From: Cupriavidus pampae
GTDB lineage: Bacteria > Pseudomonadota > Gammaproteobacteria > Burkholderiales > Burkholderiaceae
DNA: 57,949 nucleotides
NCBI RefSeq assembly: GCF_914271485.1
Contig: NZ_CAJZAG010000021.1
Location: 1 to 57,949 of the forward strand
Direction: 5' to 3'
In this document: piece after piece, positions 44,757-53,626 of the stretch
Numbering within the stretch: position 1 is the stretch's first letter
Layout of the letters: each line of letters begins with the position of its first letter
Position numbers and translations under genes: made by a program
The notes under the pieces: generated by a model
What the model was told of the DNA's origin: nothing
What the model saw: the letters and a program-made list of their open reading frames with translations, nothing else
Database searches by the model: none

Positions 44757-45680
44757 ACTTTCACGTGTGAAAGTCTGCCTCGTCGCGTTGCCAAGTTGCT
44801 CCGTTAGCTTTGCCCGGCGCTATCACCAATTTATCGGCACACCGGGCATCCGCACCCCGCAGGGTTCGATCGCTCCGCGGCACCTCACCGCGCACTTTCA
44901 CATGTGAAAGTAGTCCCGCACAGCCTTTCCCTGACAAGAGCTCTACTTTCATGTCGCCTACGCGCACACGCTGAGGATGTGAGGGGAAACAGGGGAGCAT
45001 TCAGCTAGCGCAATTCAGGTGCCGGCAACGATCTTGAACAGGCATCATGGTTCACACGTGAAAATGGTACGTACCCACGGCGCGAGGAGACAAAGATTCA
45101 AAGATAAGCTCTTTGGCCATGGGCACTTTCACATGTGAAAGTGCCCCAGTCATTGGCTCAGCTGCGGCAAGGGAGTCGCTATAAACGCCGGCGATAGAAA
45201 GCATTTTGCCGGCAATAGCCTCTGCTAAGGCTCTCAGTAAGCTAGGCATCAATTAACGACCGCTTCCGCTTTAACAGAACAGTAGGACTCGCGAGGGTAC
45301 CCGCACATGAGCAACGCGTCCGTCAGAGACGCCCATCCAATGCGCCAGGTGCCCTGAGCTTGGTGAATGACCATCCTCACTTTCACGTGTGAAAGTGGTC
45401 CGCCCTGCGATAGCGCTCCGAGGCGCAGCGTGTCGCGACCGGTCGTCGTTAGGCGCAGCGGCTGCAACTAATAGATCGCCGACATACCCCCTCTATGCCC
45501 GACAGCCTCCACTTTCACACGTGAAAGTTGGCATCGCTTCGAGCCATCTCGCTAGCGACACGTCTTAGCGAAAGAGGGCATCAGACTTTCACATGTGAAA
45601 GTCACCGTCTGCGGCGCATCTAGTTCAATGCAGATCCCCGCGATACCGAAACCCGGCTGGCAACTTTCACGCGTGAAAGT
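44757..45680. repeat. Array of 18-bp palindromes, probable partition site (parS)
   Basis: Seven copies match ACTTTCACRYGTGAAAGT exactly: 44757-44774, 44894-44911, 45125-45142, 45379-45396, 45511-45528, 45585-45602 and 45663-45680. An eighth, weaker copy is at 45048-45065. Only the two central bases vary (GT, AT, AC, GC). Spacings are 74-254 bp. It differs from the classical chromosomal parS by two extra bases between the TTTCAC and GTGAAA halves. The array ends 222 bp before parA, so binding by the encoded ParB is the best explanation. No gene is supported inside it. Confidence 0.85.
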
Positions 45681-45902
45681 CGGTTGGTTCCGAACTACAC
45701 CCCTGCCGATGTACATCATCGAGACCAGAGGAATCTATGGGGGCTGCAAGTCCCTAATTGCGACCCACATATCGCGTGTGGCAGCACAACAACGAGATGC
45801 GAAAAATTCTGCATCAATCCCGTCGATGTTCTATCAATGAACATTCAACGTAACAATATCCATTCATTTTATGGTATTTTTAATAAAATTTTGGAGAATT
45901 AC

Positions 45903-46616
45903 ATGGCTGCACGCATCGTTACGGTGTTCAATCAGAAGGGCGGTTGTGGAAAAACAATGACGTGCATGCAGCTAGCTGCGGCGTTCGCGCTTCGTGGCCA
46001 TCGCACGCTGTTGGTTGATATGGACAAGCAAGGCACCAGCACCATTTGGGCAGGGCAGGCCGGCGCCGATAAGCCCTTCCCAGCCACGGTTATCAGCCTT
46101 GCTCCGCTTCGAGAAAAGATGCTTGGCGAGATCGAGAAGCATGCGGCGAACTACGACTTCATCTTCATCGATTGCCCACCCGCCATCGAGTCCTCCATTC
46201 CTTGGGCAGCGCTTAACGTTTCCGATATCGGCCTTATCCCGGTTATCCCGCTGATGGATAACGTTTGGGCGAGTAGAGAAGCAAAGGAGCTGGCGCGCCG
46301 CGCTAAGCAGGAGAACGCGTCGTTGCAGACCTACTGCATTCCATCCATGTCCCGTCGCGGCAACGTCTTCAAGGCATGCACTGAGATTCTGCAGGACGAC
46401 CAGGAGATCCCGCTTCTCGATACCGGCTTGCAACAGCGCAACGCATACGGCGAATCGCAGATGTTCGGTCTGAGCGTTCATGCCGTTGCTGGAGCCGGTG
46501 CAGCCGTGAAGGAAGTTGAAGCACTCGCGGATGTCGTGCTGGAAAAACTTGGATTGCCCGTCGGTAAGAAATCAGGCAAGACAAAAGCGACTAAGCAGAA
46601 TGTGGAGGTGGTCTGA
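45903..46616 (+). CDS. parA: Partition ATPase ParA
   Basis: This encodes 237 residues. The deviant Walker A is FNQKGGCGKTMTC, Walker A' is LLVDMDKQGTS and Walker B is FIFIDCPPAIE. There is no N-terminal helix-turn-helix, so it is the small (type Ib-like) or chromosomal-size form. GGAG before ATG 45903 decides the start; a longer frame (from 45684) runs back into the palindrome region. It is followed with a one-base overlap by parB. It positions plasmid copies on the nucleoid by ATP-driven gradients. Confidence 0.95.
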   Translation: MAARIVTVFNQKGGCGKTMTCMQLAAAFALRGHRTLLVDMDKQGTSTIWAGQAGADKPFPATVISLAPLREKMLGEIEKHAANYDFIFIDCPPAIESSIPWAALNVSDIGLIPVIPLMDNVWASREAKELARRAKQENASLQTYCIPSMSRRGNVFKACTEILQDDQEIPLLDTGLQQRNAYGESQMFGLSVHAVAGAGAAVKEVEALADVVLEKLGLPVGKKSGKTKATKQNVEVV

Positions 46617-47653
46617 TGACGAAGAAGCTTGACCTTATGCGGCAGCAAGCAAATCGAGCGCTATCCGTGGCGCCTCCTGCGGATCGATTTGCGCGTGCAC
46701 AGGCACTCGTAGAGCGCCAGCCTAATGGCTTCGCGGCAAAGGCTCCTGAGGACGGTCCTGCGGCCCGATTGCCAGGATCAGACATCAGCGATTCGCAACG
46801 GCCAATCGAACGCACGGCGGCACGAGCAACGAACGATGAAGTCGCGGGGGAGCCTTTCTACGAGGAAACGGATATCTCGCTTGTGGACGAGAATCCGTTC
46901 AATGCCAGGCGTCTGTATCGTCCTGAGCGAGTGCATGAACTAGCCGCGAGCATTCGGGCTGACGGTCAGCTTGTCCCCGGCATCGCGACGGTCAGAAATG
47001 GTCGCCGAGTTCTTGCTGGCGGCCACTATCGGCTGCGGGCGCTAAAGGTTGCTGGTAAGACAAAGATCAAGCTGCTCATTCATCCTGGTCTCACGGACCA
47101 GCAACTCTATCAGCTCTCGTACAAAGAGAACGCAGAGCGCGAGCAACAGACGCCGCTGGACAATGCGATCGCCTGGGATGCCTTGATCAAGGATGGGATC
47201 TATCCCAGTGAATCAGCAATCGCCGAAGTCACGGGTATGTCGCTGCCTAACGTCAACAAGACGCTTTCCGTCCTGAAGTTGAGCAGTGGCGTTCTGGATC
47301 TGGTCAGGGAGCGCCCCGAGTCGTTTGCGTTGACCACCTTGTACCAACTGAGGCTTCTCGAGGGCGCTGCCGGCAGCAGCGTCGCCTCAGAGATGGCCGT
47401 GAAGGTGCGAGACGAAGCGGCCGTTGCCAAGGACGTAGAGCTACTGCGGGCCCGCTATGAGAACAAGCCCGCGCGAAAGACCAAGGAAACCTCGCGGCAG
47501 CATAAGTTGCTGGGTCCCGACGGCGCCCACGTTGGCTTGCTGAAGGATTGGGATTCCGGCAAGGTCACCTTTGAGATCACCCTGAAAGATCCTTCGAAGC
47601 GCCAAGAGCTGATCGAAGAACTGAAAGCAAGATTCTCTTCCCCAACGGAATGA
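46616..47653 (+). CDS. parB: Partition DNA-binding protein ParB
   Basis: This encodes 345 residues. The ParB N-terminal domain is at about 80-170 (VDENPFNARRLYRPERVHEL, then ADGQLVPGIATVRNGRRVLA); the usual GERR CTP-binding motif is replaced by GGHYRLRA. KENAEREQQTPLDNAIAW is the next conserved block, and the helix-turn-helix is SAIAEVTGMSLPNVNKTLSV. The C-terminus is a dimerisation region. It probably binds the 18-bp palindromes. The parA stop and parB start overlap by one base. Confidence 0.95.
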   Translation: MTKKLDLMRQQANRALSVAPPADRFARAQALVERQPNGFAAKAPEDGPAARLPGSDISDSQRPIERTAARATNDEVAGEPFYEETDISLVDENPFNARRLYRPERVHELAASIRADGQLVPGIATVRNGRRVLAGGHYRLRALKVAGKTKIKLLIHPGLTDQQLYQLSYKENAEREQQTPLDNAIAWDALIKDGIYPSESAIAEVTGMSLPNVNKTLSVLKLSSGVLDLVRERPESFALTTLYQLRLLEGAAGSSVASEMAVKVRDEAAVAKDVELLRARYENKPARKTKETSRQHKLLGPDGAHVGLLKDWDSGKVTFEITLKDPSKRQELIEELKARFSSPTE

Positions 47654-47682
47654 CCCTAACCGCCAACGAAATTGTTGCGAAG

Positions 47683-47705
47683 ACGCCGCTTCAAGCGGCG
47701 TTTTT
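47683..47705 (+). terminator. Rho-independent terminator of parAB
   Basis: An 8-bp stem (ACGCCGCT 47683-47690 with 47694-47701, loop TCA) is followed by a T run, 30 bases after the parB stop. Confidence 0.85.
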
Positions 47706-47847
47706 CGTCGTATGCAGTCAAGAAGGGCGGGTTGATCATGTCCTGAAAAGCACATCTGCGTTTAAGTGATTTAGTAAACACTGTAAACCCTTTAGGTAAA
47801 CATTTAGGCTCTGTAAGTGACTGATATCAATGGTGTTTTAGCGCTAT

Positions 47848-48624
47848 AGGTGAACACTGTTGGGTCTTAGGTGCACTGCAATGGGGAGAAGGGGTTGTGG
47901 ATTTGGGGATGAGGTGCACGCCATTGGGGGGAAAGGGGTGGGGATTTGGGGACTAGGTGAAAAGATTTGAGAAATGCCCTTGGCAGACCTTGGGTGAAAT
48001 GATTTGGGGATCTCCTAGGTGAAGCTATTTGGGGCTTCCTCATCCGTGGCTGAGAGATTCTCGAATGCAGGTGAACGACTTTGGGGATCCTAGAGGTGAA
48101 CATTTTTGGGGTGCCCGTGATGGCGTTTGAATACCCAATGCCCTTCACCCTCATGCTCCTATAAGCGACTCCTCTCCATTTAGAGGGCGGCCTAACAACA
48201 GCGACTACTCACTTACATTTTCGGATCCGCTGAAGGTGAAATCTTTTGGGGTCTCTCGCAAGGTGAAGTCTTTTGGGGCATTCCGCGGAGTGGATCCTAA
48301 CTTAGCCATCTCGCAAGCCTCAGGTGAACAGGTTTGGGGAGGCAAGGGTGAACATTGTTGGGGTAAAGCGGACGCGCCGAGTATTCAGGCCGGAAAGCTC
48401 ACCAAAAACCTTCACCTTTTGCAGCGAGAAGAAGCCCCTACCAGTTCGTCCCGGAGAAAGGTGTACAGATTTGGGTAGCTTTCGAGACTCCCAGGTGAAC
48501 GGATTTGAGGTAGGTCACGCCCACGAGCGGGTCTTGGTAAGTCTCCGGAATCAAAGCCTTTTCCACTGTTGCTTGCCCGCCGCGTCGATTCTTTCTCCGC
48601 ACTTGATAGGTGAACACTTAGGGG
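47848..48624. other. Replication origin with iterons
   Basis: About fifteen direct copies of AGGTGAANNNTTTGGGG (with small changes) lie at 47848, 47869, 47912, 47955, 47992, 48017, 48069, 48094, 48234, 48261, 48322, 48346, 48459, 48493 and 48608. Two inverted copies lie near 48134-48152 and 48400-48417. They form two groups either side of a gap at 48155-48230. An AT-richer stretch with repeated GTAAAC (47770-47815) is at the left. This is the layout of an iteron-controlled origin recognised by the Rep protein that follows. Confidence 0.9.
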
Positions 48625-48662
48625 CTAAGATTTCACCATTAACGACTTGCGGACGCATTGGG

Positions 48663-49973
48663 ATGGCAAAGGGAAAGCCGAGTCAGAAGGCGGGCCAGAT
48701 CGCGCTGTTTCAGCAGCCAGAGGTGCCGGAGCCGTTCAAGAAGGCGGTTCAAGCCATTCACGTCTCCCCTGTGAACGGGGCGCTGACGCTGCAACAGCGT
48801 CGCCTGTTCAATGCGCTGATCAAGAACGCCATCGAGCTGCGGATTGGGCAAAATGGTTCAGCTGACACGTTCCACATCTCGATCCCCGAGATGATGTCCA
48901 ATCTGGCGCTCACTACCAAGGACACGGGATACATCAAGGAGACAGCCAAGTCCTTGATGCGCACCGTCGTCGATTGGGATCAGCTCAACAGCGATGGTAC
49001 GGCCACCTGGACCGGCTCGACGCTCCTCGCTGGGGCGAAGATCACAGGCTCGCAACTCTCGTATTCCTTTGCGCCTCAGATCCGTGAAGAACTGCTGAAC
49101 CCTGAGCGGTACGCCATGATTGACATGCGGATCGCCCGGTTATTCCGACGCGCGCACTCGTTAGCGCTTTGGGAGAACACGGTGCGGTACGAACGCGTGG
49201 GTATGACCGCGAGGATTCCGCTTAACGTATTTCGAAATCTGATTCTCGGTCGCGAGGAAGGCGAGACGAAGTACAAGGAATACAAGATCTTCAAGCGCGC
49301 GGTCCTGAACCCCTGCATTGCAGAGATTTGCGAGGTGTCCGACCACAACATCGAACTGATCGAACATAAGATCGGTCGCTCTGTCTCGGAACTCCAGTTC
49401 AAGATTACCCGCAAGGAATCCGGCGCACCCGAGGATGATGGGCTGGGAGAGTTGATCCAGGCAATGGTCAAGCTCGGGATGCCATCAAGCGAGGCGCGCA
49501 AGCTGGCGAAGACACATGGCGTGGAGCCCGTGCGAGAGGCGCTCGCGTACCTGAAAGCTCGTCAGACCAAGAAGAACGCTCCCCCGATCGACAACGTGCC
49601 TGCGTATTTTCGTAAAGCACTGGCCGAAGCATGGGGCAAGGGGATGCCGAAGCAGGAAGACGCAAAAGAAGAAAAGCCCCAGGCGCAACCCCCGCAAGCA
49701 AAGTCTCCAGCGGAGGCGATGGAGAAGCTCGTGGCTGCGCGACTGCCGCAAGCGCAAGAGTACTTCCTGGAGTTGTCCGCGGAGGAGCAGGCACAACTCA
49801 TTGAGAGCTACAACGGTCAATGCGCCGCAGCCGATCTTCGTTTGAACGCGGCCAAGCGGCCCACTAAGCTGGCCCAGACGAGTTTCTACCGGTGGCTTGC
49901 CGATCAGACTTGGGGGCAGCCGTCCTCCGATGATGTGCTTAATTTCATCCTGACTGGGAAGACAGGCATCTAG
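48663..49973 (+). CDS. repA: Replication initiator (Rep_3-type)
   Basis: This encodes 436 residues from ATG 48663. Two winged-helix regions of the Rep_3 family are visible: LTLQQRRLFNALIKNAIE and FHISIPEMMSNLALTTKDTG in the first, and FKRAVLNPCIAEICEVSDHN with ISVSELQFKITR-like text in the second. A polar linker (about 325-355, rich in Pro, Gln, Glu) and an extra C-terminal domain follow. It should bind the iterons and open the origin. The frame continues upstream through the iterons without a valid start. No strong ribosome site is present; iteron binding near the start suggests autoregulation. Confidence 0.93.
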   Translation: MAKGKPSQKAGQIALFQQPEVPEPFKKAVQAIHVSPVNGALTLQQRRLFNALIKNAIELRIGQNGSADTFHISIPEMMSNLALTTKDTGYIKETAKSLMRTVVDWDQLNSDGTATWTGSTLLAGAKITGSQLSYSFAPQIREELLNPERYAMIDMRIARLFRRAHSLALWENTVRYERVGMTARIPLNVFRNLILGREEGETKYKEYKIFKRAVLNPCIAEICEVSDHNIELIEHKIGRSVSELQFKITRKESGAPEDDGLGELIQAMVKLGMPSSEARKLAKTHGVEPVREALAYLKARQTKKNAPPIDNVPAYFRKALAEAWGKGMPKQEDAKEEKPQAQPPQAKSPAEAMEKLVAARLPQAQEYFLELSAEEQAQLIESYNGQCAAADLRLNAAKRPTKLAQTSFYRWLADQTWGQPSSDDVLNFILTGKTGI

Positions 49974-50042
49974 TGCGCTGGTAAGTGGGCTAGGGCCACT
50001 CCGAATTGGGGCGCATGTCATGACGCACAAGGAGTACGACAA

Positions 50043-50492
50043 ATGGAAACCTTGAACTTCGATGCGAGCGATGTCCGTGAAATGACCTGGCATCTCTCGG
50101 CGCTCATGACGAAGGTGCCGCTGCATGCCATCGCTAACGAGCGTCAATACGATATCGCCGTCAGCGTGCTTAACGGTCTGCTGGATGCTGGCGGAGCTGA
50201 TGAAAACCACGCCCTCGCGCCACTCGTCGATATCATCGGTGGTCTTATCGGTGATTACGAAGACGCCAACCATGACCTGCCGGGCGCCACTCCAGCCGCG
50301 GTACTGCGTGAACTAATGAACCAGAGCGAGCTTCGCCAAGGTGATCTTGCGGATATCATTGGAAGCCAAGGCGTAGTATCGGAGATTCTGAGTGGAAAGC
50401 GCGAACTGAACGCCAGACAGATCGCGCTACTCTCCAAGCGCTTCCACGTAAGCCCCGCAGTTTTCTTTGCCGAAGTTGCCGAAGCAGTCTGA
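50043..50492 (+). CDS. HigA-like helix-turn-helix antitoxin, orphan
   Basis: This encodes 149 residues. The C-terminal helix-turn-helix (LRQGDLADIIGSQGVVSEIL, then SGKRELNARQIALLSKRFHV) and the N-terminal extension (LNFDASDVREMTWHLSALMT) match the longer HigA/HTH-XRE type usually paired with a HigB toxin. AAGGAG precedes ATG 50043. No toxin gene is adjacent, so it is an orphan or acts as a plain regulator. Confidence 0.75.
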   Translation: METLNFDASDVREMTWHLSALMTKVPLHAIANERQYDIAVSVLNGLLDAGGADENHALAPLVDIIGGLIGDYEDANHDLPGATPAAVLRELMNQSELRQGDLADIIGSQGVVSEILSGKRELNARQIALLSKRFHVSPAVFFAEVAEAV

Positions 50493-50528
50493 CCGGCAGG
50501 CACCGACGCCAAATGCAAGTCGCCTTGG

Positions 50529-50552
50529 TGAACTGACCCCCTAAAGTTGGAC
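50529..50552. mobile_element. Single IS3-family-type inverted-repeat end
   Basis: The sequence starting TGAACTGACCCCCTAAAGT resembles terminal inverted repeats of IS3-family elements. No transposase or second end is nearby, so this is a solo remnant. Confidence 0.4.
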
Positions 50553-50577
50553 GATCGGTAACGCTAGGCACCAGGGG

Positions 50578-50721
50578 GTGACTTCTGTATCGCACAGTCT
50601 TGATGTCGCGGCGCAACGCATCCAACAGCTGAGCAACACTGCCGACCTGCCAAGGGTGAAGCATTCAGACTTGAGTGTTCTGAAGAAGCTCAACGCCGAT
50701 GCGATGACGCAAGCGGACTGA
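50578..50721 (+). other. Short ORF after the IS end, probable gene fragment
   Basis: From GTG 50578 the frame gives 47 protein-like residues (SVSHSLDVAAQRIQQLSNTA, then LPRVKHSDLSVLKKLNADAM). It starts right behind an IS-type end, so it is probably the 3' end of a gene cut by a lost insertion. Confidence 0.35.
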
Positions 50722-50781
50722 TACCCACCCGCTAGCAAGCATGCGCAAAAGGAATTCCCGGGGTTTAGGCCGGAGAGGAAG

Positions 50782-52509
50782 TCAAGCCATGCCCGACTCC
50801 ACAATGAAGCGCGAGGTCGGGTGCTTCTTCGCGGTAGACAGGAGCATGGAGCGGCGAGCACGCGTGAGACCGACGTAGAAGAGCCTGCGTTCCTCAGCTT
50901 CGGGACTGTCATCGTCTGGGATGACGGTCTCCTCCAATCGAATGAGAGCGGTATGGTCCCATTCCAGCCCTTTACTGGAGTGGAACGTTGTGAGAACGAC
51001 GGCGTCATCGGCCGGCTCGTTGTTCCTTTGGCGCAGAAACGCAACGCGATCGGAGAACAGTCCGTTCAATCTCGATAGGACGTCGTACGTGGTGGTGATA
51101 GAGCGCTTCGCTTGATCTGATCTCGCCCGCGTGGTCATCCACTCCATAACTCCGTCAAGGATGAGCGCGTAGAACTGCCGCACGAAAAGAGATCGCCACT
51201 CCGCGAGCTTCTTCGTCAGTTCAAGATACTTGTCTGCGGCTTCTTCACCAAGCCCCGCTGCGACGAGGTCTTTTTTCTTGATACGCTCCGCGTCCTTTGC
51301 CGACGAGAAGTTTCTGTGCAGTAGTTGAAGGTCAGCAGCGCCAATGCCGGAATATCCCAGTAGGGCATCCAGCCCGCCTGACTTCGACTGCTCGATCAGC
51401 TCGAGCAAGTTGCCCATCAATGCCGACTCTGGACGATCCAGGATTGAGCGGCCAGCAGCGCGGTGGTATTTCACCCCATGCGATCGGCAGACTGCCTCAA
51501 CCGGGTCGAGGATCCGATTCGTACGGGCTAGGATCGCCGCAGTGCCTCCTGCGCGTACCGCGGCCGACATCGCTTCCATTGCCGAGACCGCTTCCTTGTA
51601 CTCGTCATCGTGGCGCGAGAACGCGACGCTGCCTCCCGGACCACGGTGAGAAACGAGATCCTTCACCACTCTCTCACGGTTGTGGCGGATGACCTTGTCG
51701 GCGATGGACAGGATTTCGTCATGCGAGCGGTAGTTCGTATCGAGCACGATCTGACGGGCATTGAACTCATTTGAGAAGGCCTCGATCCCTCGCAGACCTA
51801 AAGCAGAGCGGAAGCCATAGATTGACTGATCGTCGTCGCACACGACTGAAACTGCGGTGCCAGCCCGAGCATGTAGGGCGGTCCAGAGCGCCTGATGCGA
51901 ATCTACGTCCTGATACTCATCAACTAGCAAGACATCCACTTTGTAGGGCTGGATGGAGCCATTCTGCATTCCCTCAACTGCATACCGCATCAAGTCCTGA
52001 AAATCCACGCGGCCATTTCTCAGCAACGCCTCTTGATAGGCAGCAAACAACTGCCCCTCAACCGTATCAAGGGCGGGCGCGTCCAGGCCCGTTTTAAGGC
52101 GTTCGATCGCGGCGATGGCATCTTCCAACTTCCAGTCAATGCCGGTCTCCTGTAGCAACTGAATAAGGATCGCGGCACGCTCTCCATCGGATGCAATATC
52201 CGGGCGCTTTCCAGTCTTGGATGCGAGTTGCTTATAGGCGAGCGAATGGAAGGTGCCAGCGAGAAGTCGCTTCTTTGCCTCCGGTCCGGTCAGCGCCAAG
52301 ATCCTGTCACGTAACTCGACGGCTGCATCTTTGCTGAATGTCACGGCGCCAACCGTCACGTACGGCCGCGCGAGCAATACAGCAGCCTTTGCAGCAATTG
52401 TTGCCGTCTTACCAGCCCCGGGTACGGCGACTGCCACACAGTGGCCGACATGGTCGACGACCTCGCGTTGAGAAGGGTTCAATCGTGCGAGCACAACGTC
52501 GAGAGACAT
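50782..52509 (-). CDS. UvrD/Rep-type superfamily 1 helicase
   Basis: This encodes 575 residues, shorter than UvrD (about 720). Motifs in order: Walker A AVPGAGKTATI, Ia VTFSKDAAVELRDR, Ib AGTFHSLAYKQL, II LLVDEYQDVD, III VVCDDDQSIYGFRSA, IV DTNYRSHDEIL, V TFHSSKGLEWDH, VI RLFYVGLTRARRSM. It unwinds DNA 3' to 5' with ATP. In this plasmid setting it may help replication or repair. It is read toward the HigA-like gene from the right. Confidence 0.92.
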   Translation of the reverse strand: MSLDVVLARLNPSQREVVDHVGHCVAVAVPGAGKTATIAAKAAVLLARPYVTVGAVTFSKDAAVELRDRILALTGPEAKKRLLAGTFHSLAYKQLASKTGKRPDIASDGERAAILIQLLQETGIDWKLEDAIAAIERLKTGLDAPALDTVEGQLFAAYQEALLRNGRVDFQDLMRYAVEGMQNGSIQPYKVDVLLVDEYQDVDSHQALWTALHARAGTAVSVVCDDDQSIYGFRSALGLRGIEAFSNEFNARQIVLDTNYRSHDEILSIADKVIRHNRERVVKDLVSHRGPGGSVAFSRHDDEYKEAVSAMEAMSAAVRAGGTAAILARTNRILDPVEAVCRSHGVKYHRAAGRSILDRPESALMGNLLELIEQSKSGGLDALLGYSGIGAADLQLLHRNFSSAKDAERIKKKDLVAAGLGEEAADKYLELTKKLAEWRSLFVRQFYALILDGVMEWMTTRARSDQAKRSITTTYDVLSRLNGLFSDRVAFLRQRNNEPADDAVVLTTFHSSKGLEWDHTALIRLEETVIPDDDSPEAEERRLFYVGLTRARRSMLLSTAKKHPTSRFIVESGMA

Positions 52510-52641
52510 AGCGGTTCTAGAAATCGCAAATCGCGCAATGAGATACGTAACACCCGCGGGAAGAATCGTTGACCATGTGCCTCAAACGGGAAGAGCGATG
52601 AAGCAACTGACAGACGATGGAGCTAGCTTGCCGGGGAGAAC

Positions 52642-52698
52642 GTGGCACCTTCTGTCAGATTGGTGACCATTTGGGGATCAACAGGCCGAAGGTGCCAC
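52642..52698. repeat. Inverted repeat with 11-bp perfect arms
   Basis: GTGGCACCTTC (52642-52652) and GAAGGTGCCAC (52688-52698) are inverted copies with a 35-base spacer. It lies between two minus-strand genes and has no T run. It could be an RNA hairpin, a regulator site or an old element end. Confidence 0.55.
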
Positions 52699-52716
52699 TT
52701 CGTGGCAGCCGAGCTT

Positions 52717-53565
52717 CTAGACGGCTCGTACCGTCTCCATCAACTTCAGATGCGTGGTGAAGCTGCGCAGGCCCAGTGGCTGGAACTTGCGCAGGAAGCG
52801 CGTCACCTCCTCGTTCACGTCGGTCTGGTCGCGAATGCCGTTCCACACCATGAAGTCGAACTCGTCCATCGTCTTGTCGAACTTGATAAGTACCTGCAGA
52901 GCGCGGACAGCGAAGCGGGAATACGCTTGCACTTCGAGCTGGATTGCTGGGCGGACAATCTCGGGACGGAAGATAAAGTCGCCCTTATCCAGCATGTCTT
53001 TCTCGCGCTGCTCGCGGTAGGCCGTTGCCACGCGGAGCTGCTCATCGACATACTCCTCGAGCTTCGCCATCTCGGATTCGAGATACGTCTCGACCGTAGC
53101 CAGTTCGGTGCGCGAGAACGTGGGCTGACCGAAGCGCTGAAGATTCAGCGACATGCGGTTCATGTACGGCCACCACTGTTCGAACAGTGGGCGCAGACGG
53201 GTATGGTTGATCTTCAGGCCAACCACCACGACTGCCGCACCAGAGAGCTGACGGGTGAGAATCTGCATGCCGAGTTCGCGCCGACGGCGCACGATCGCCT
53301 GGCGGTCCTCCGGCGAGAGTTCGCGGAAGCGCTTGCGCGTGCGCTCGACTTCCGCCTTCTTCTGCTCGGCATCCGCGGAGGTGATGATCCCTTCCTCGCG
53401 CAGGGCGTCGGCCGAAGCGGCCATCTGCGTCAGTTCAGTCTCAACATCCTCGGGGGCCGTAACCGAAGCGCCGCCGCCATCGATAGCAGCAGTGGCGTCG
53501 CCTTCGGGCAGGAGAGCCTCAGCCAGGTCTTCGGCGTGAGCGCCGATCTCAGCAGTCGGGGTCAT
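52717..53565 (-). CDS. Conjugative-element protein of uncertain family (DUF1845/AcaB-like?)
   Basis: This encodes 282 residues. A Glu/Ala-rich N-terminus (1-60) and a basic stretch (KKAEVERTRKRFRELS) are followed by a helical core with YMNRMSLNLQRFGQPTFSRT and EVQAYSRFAVRALQVLIKFD. The YSRFA...L..FD pattern recalls the DUF1845 (AcaB) family of integrating conjugative elements. GGAG precedes the start. It follows the DUF4400 gene on the same strand, which supports membership of the transfer block, but the family call is tentative. Confidence 0.5.
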   Translation of the reverse strand: MTPTAEIGAHAEDLAEALLPEGDATAAIDGGGASVTAPEDVETELTQMAASADALREEGIITSADAEQKKAEVERTRKRFRELSPEDRQAIVRRRRELGMQILTRQLSGAAVVVVGLKINHTRLRPLFEQWWPYMNRMSLNLQRFGQPTFSRTELATVETYLESEMAKLEEYVDEQLRVATAYREQREKDMLDKGDFIFRPEIVRPAIQLEVQAYSRFAVRALQVLIKFDKTMDEFDFMVWNGIRDQTDVNEEVTRFLRKFQPLGLRSFTTHLKLMETVRAV

Positions 53566-53626
53566 GGTGGTATCTCCGAAAGTAGGCCAATGTCTGGCCG
53601 ATATGGTCGTGATTGGTTAAGGCGGG

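Noticed and set aside
44757..45680. CRISPR-like array
   Set aside because: Repeats are 18-bp perfect palindromes with very uneven spacing (56-236 bp between units) and no cas genes. A partition site fits better.
45684..45902. N-terminal extension of ParA
   Set aside because: The frame is open into the partition array, but GGAG and the family start both point to 45903.
49485..50273. Long minus-strand ORF opposite repA
   Set aside because: It is the shadow of repA and the HigA-like gene; no start site.
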